A stretch of DNA of 6,016 nt, taken from NCBI GenBank assembly GCA_002391425.1, contig DGEZ01000059.1, positions 1 to 6,016 on the forward strand, written 5' to 3'. A program made the position numbers and the translations under genes. Shown piece by piece: positions 5,757 to 6,016 of the stretch. Position 1 is the first letter of the stretch. Each line of letters starts with the position of its first letter. This DNA comes from Micrococcales bacterium UBA3913. Its GTDB lineage: Bacteria > Actinomycetota > Actinomycetes > Actinomycetales > Microbacteriaceae. The notes under the pieces were generated by a model that was not told the DNA's origin, searched no databases, and saw only the letters and a program-made list of their open reading frames with translations.

Positions 5757-6016
5757 TCACTCGTCGGTAACGACGATGGTGCCGTGGGCGCCTTTCTCCG
5801 CCAAGCTCATCTGGTGATTCACGAATGCATAACTTCCGGCCTCGGTGGGGACGAACTCAACGAACCCTCCCTCCGCTGCCTCGAGCGAGAGGACCTGGGA
5901 ACCTGTCGTCCCCTCGGTGACCCCATCGGTGGATGTTCCCCTATACACACTGTAGGAGCCCTCTTTCCACACCGTATCGAATTGGGTTCCGACAACGTGA
6001 AAGGACAGCCCGTCAT
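5757..6016 (-). CDS. nirK: Copper-containing nitrite reductase (NirK-like multicopper oxidase), C-terminal 85 residues, partial
   Basis: Only the 3' end is present. The start and most of the gene lie beyond the right edge. The fragment matches the second cupredoxin domain of two-domain copper nitrite reductases, which reduce nitrite to nitric oxide outside the cytoplasmic membrane. FHVVGTQFDTVWKEG (fragment residues 5-19) aligns with the NirK PHLIGG-HGDYVW segment. That places His6 on the catalytic histidine (His255 in Alcaligenes faecalis numbering). AGSYAFVNHQMSLAEKGAHG (59-78) aligns with the GVYAYVNHN region, so His67 falls on the type 2 copper ligand (His306 there). The protein stops shortly after, at VVTDE, without the longer tail of the proteobacterial enzyme. 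The type 1 copper ligands and any fused domains are outside the window, so another multicopper oxidase of similar fold cannot be fully excluded. Confidence 0.8.
   Translation of the reverse strand, partial: DGLSFHVVGTQFDTVWKEGSYSVYRGTSTDGVTEGTTGSQVLSLEAAEGGFVEFVPTEAGSYAFVNHQMSLAEKGAHGTIVVTDE

Noticed and set aside
5819..6016. Minus-strand frame starting with ATG exactly at the window edge
   Set aside because: It is in a different frame from the NirK-like end, and its product is Arg/Ser/Pro-rich with no motif. The NirK frame explains the bases.

Overview
This is a GC-rich window with GTG starts and GC-biased third codon positions. The gene content is an actinobacterial DUF4011-type helicase relative, a GT87-type mannosyltransferase-like membrane protein and a copper nitrite reductase end. 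All three suggest an actinomycete (Actinomycetota, plausibly Micrococcales or Actinomycetales). I cannot name the genus from the sequence.

Every convincing gene is on the minus strand, so transcription runs from right to left. (1) The right edge (5757-6016) carries the last 85 codons of a copper nitrite reductase (NirK-like) and is cut by the window end. (2) After 22 bases comes a polytopic GT87/DUF2029-type glycosyltransferase (4379-5734). (3) After 23 bases, which hold a good ribosome binding site, comes a 103-residue, extremely acidic protein of unknown function (4044-4355). (4) A 149-base intergenic stretch with small palindromes, a direct repeat and a weak hairpin separates this from (5) a 1249-residue protein (145-3894). 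Its layout is a DUF4011-like N-terminus, an SF1 helicase core and a Vsr/MTES_1575-like nuclease domain. (6) The left 144 bases have no gene. They hold a strong stem-loop (7-46), and a second inverted repeat overlaps the big gene's stop codon.

The most interesting object is the large protein. Its helicase fold is recognisable from end to end, but the residues needed for ATP hydrolysis are replaced. The Walker A Lys is Ala, the Walker B Glu is Gly, the motif III Gln is Val, and the motif V QG..E pattern is lost. The motif IV and VI arginines and the nuclease Asp/Glu pair remain. The reading frame is open for 3.75 kb, so this looks like a maintained pseudo-helicase with a nuclease tail rather than a decaying gene. 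The same domain order, with intact motifs, is what I recall for the single-gene anti-phage protein Hhe.

How the genes cooperate is unclear. The glycosyltransferase and acidic genes are close enough to be co-transcribed. The acidic protein lies immediately upstream of the pseudo-helicase and could be its partner, but that is inference. The NirK fragment reports nitrite reduction outside the membrane and has no evident functional link to the rest.
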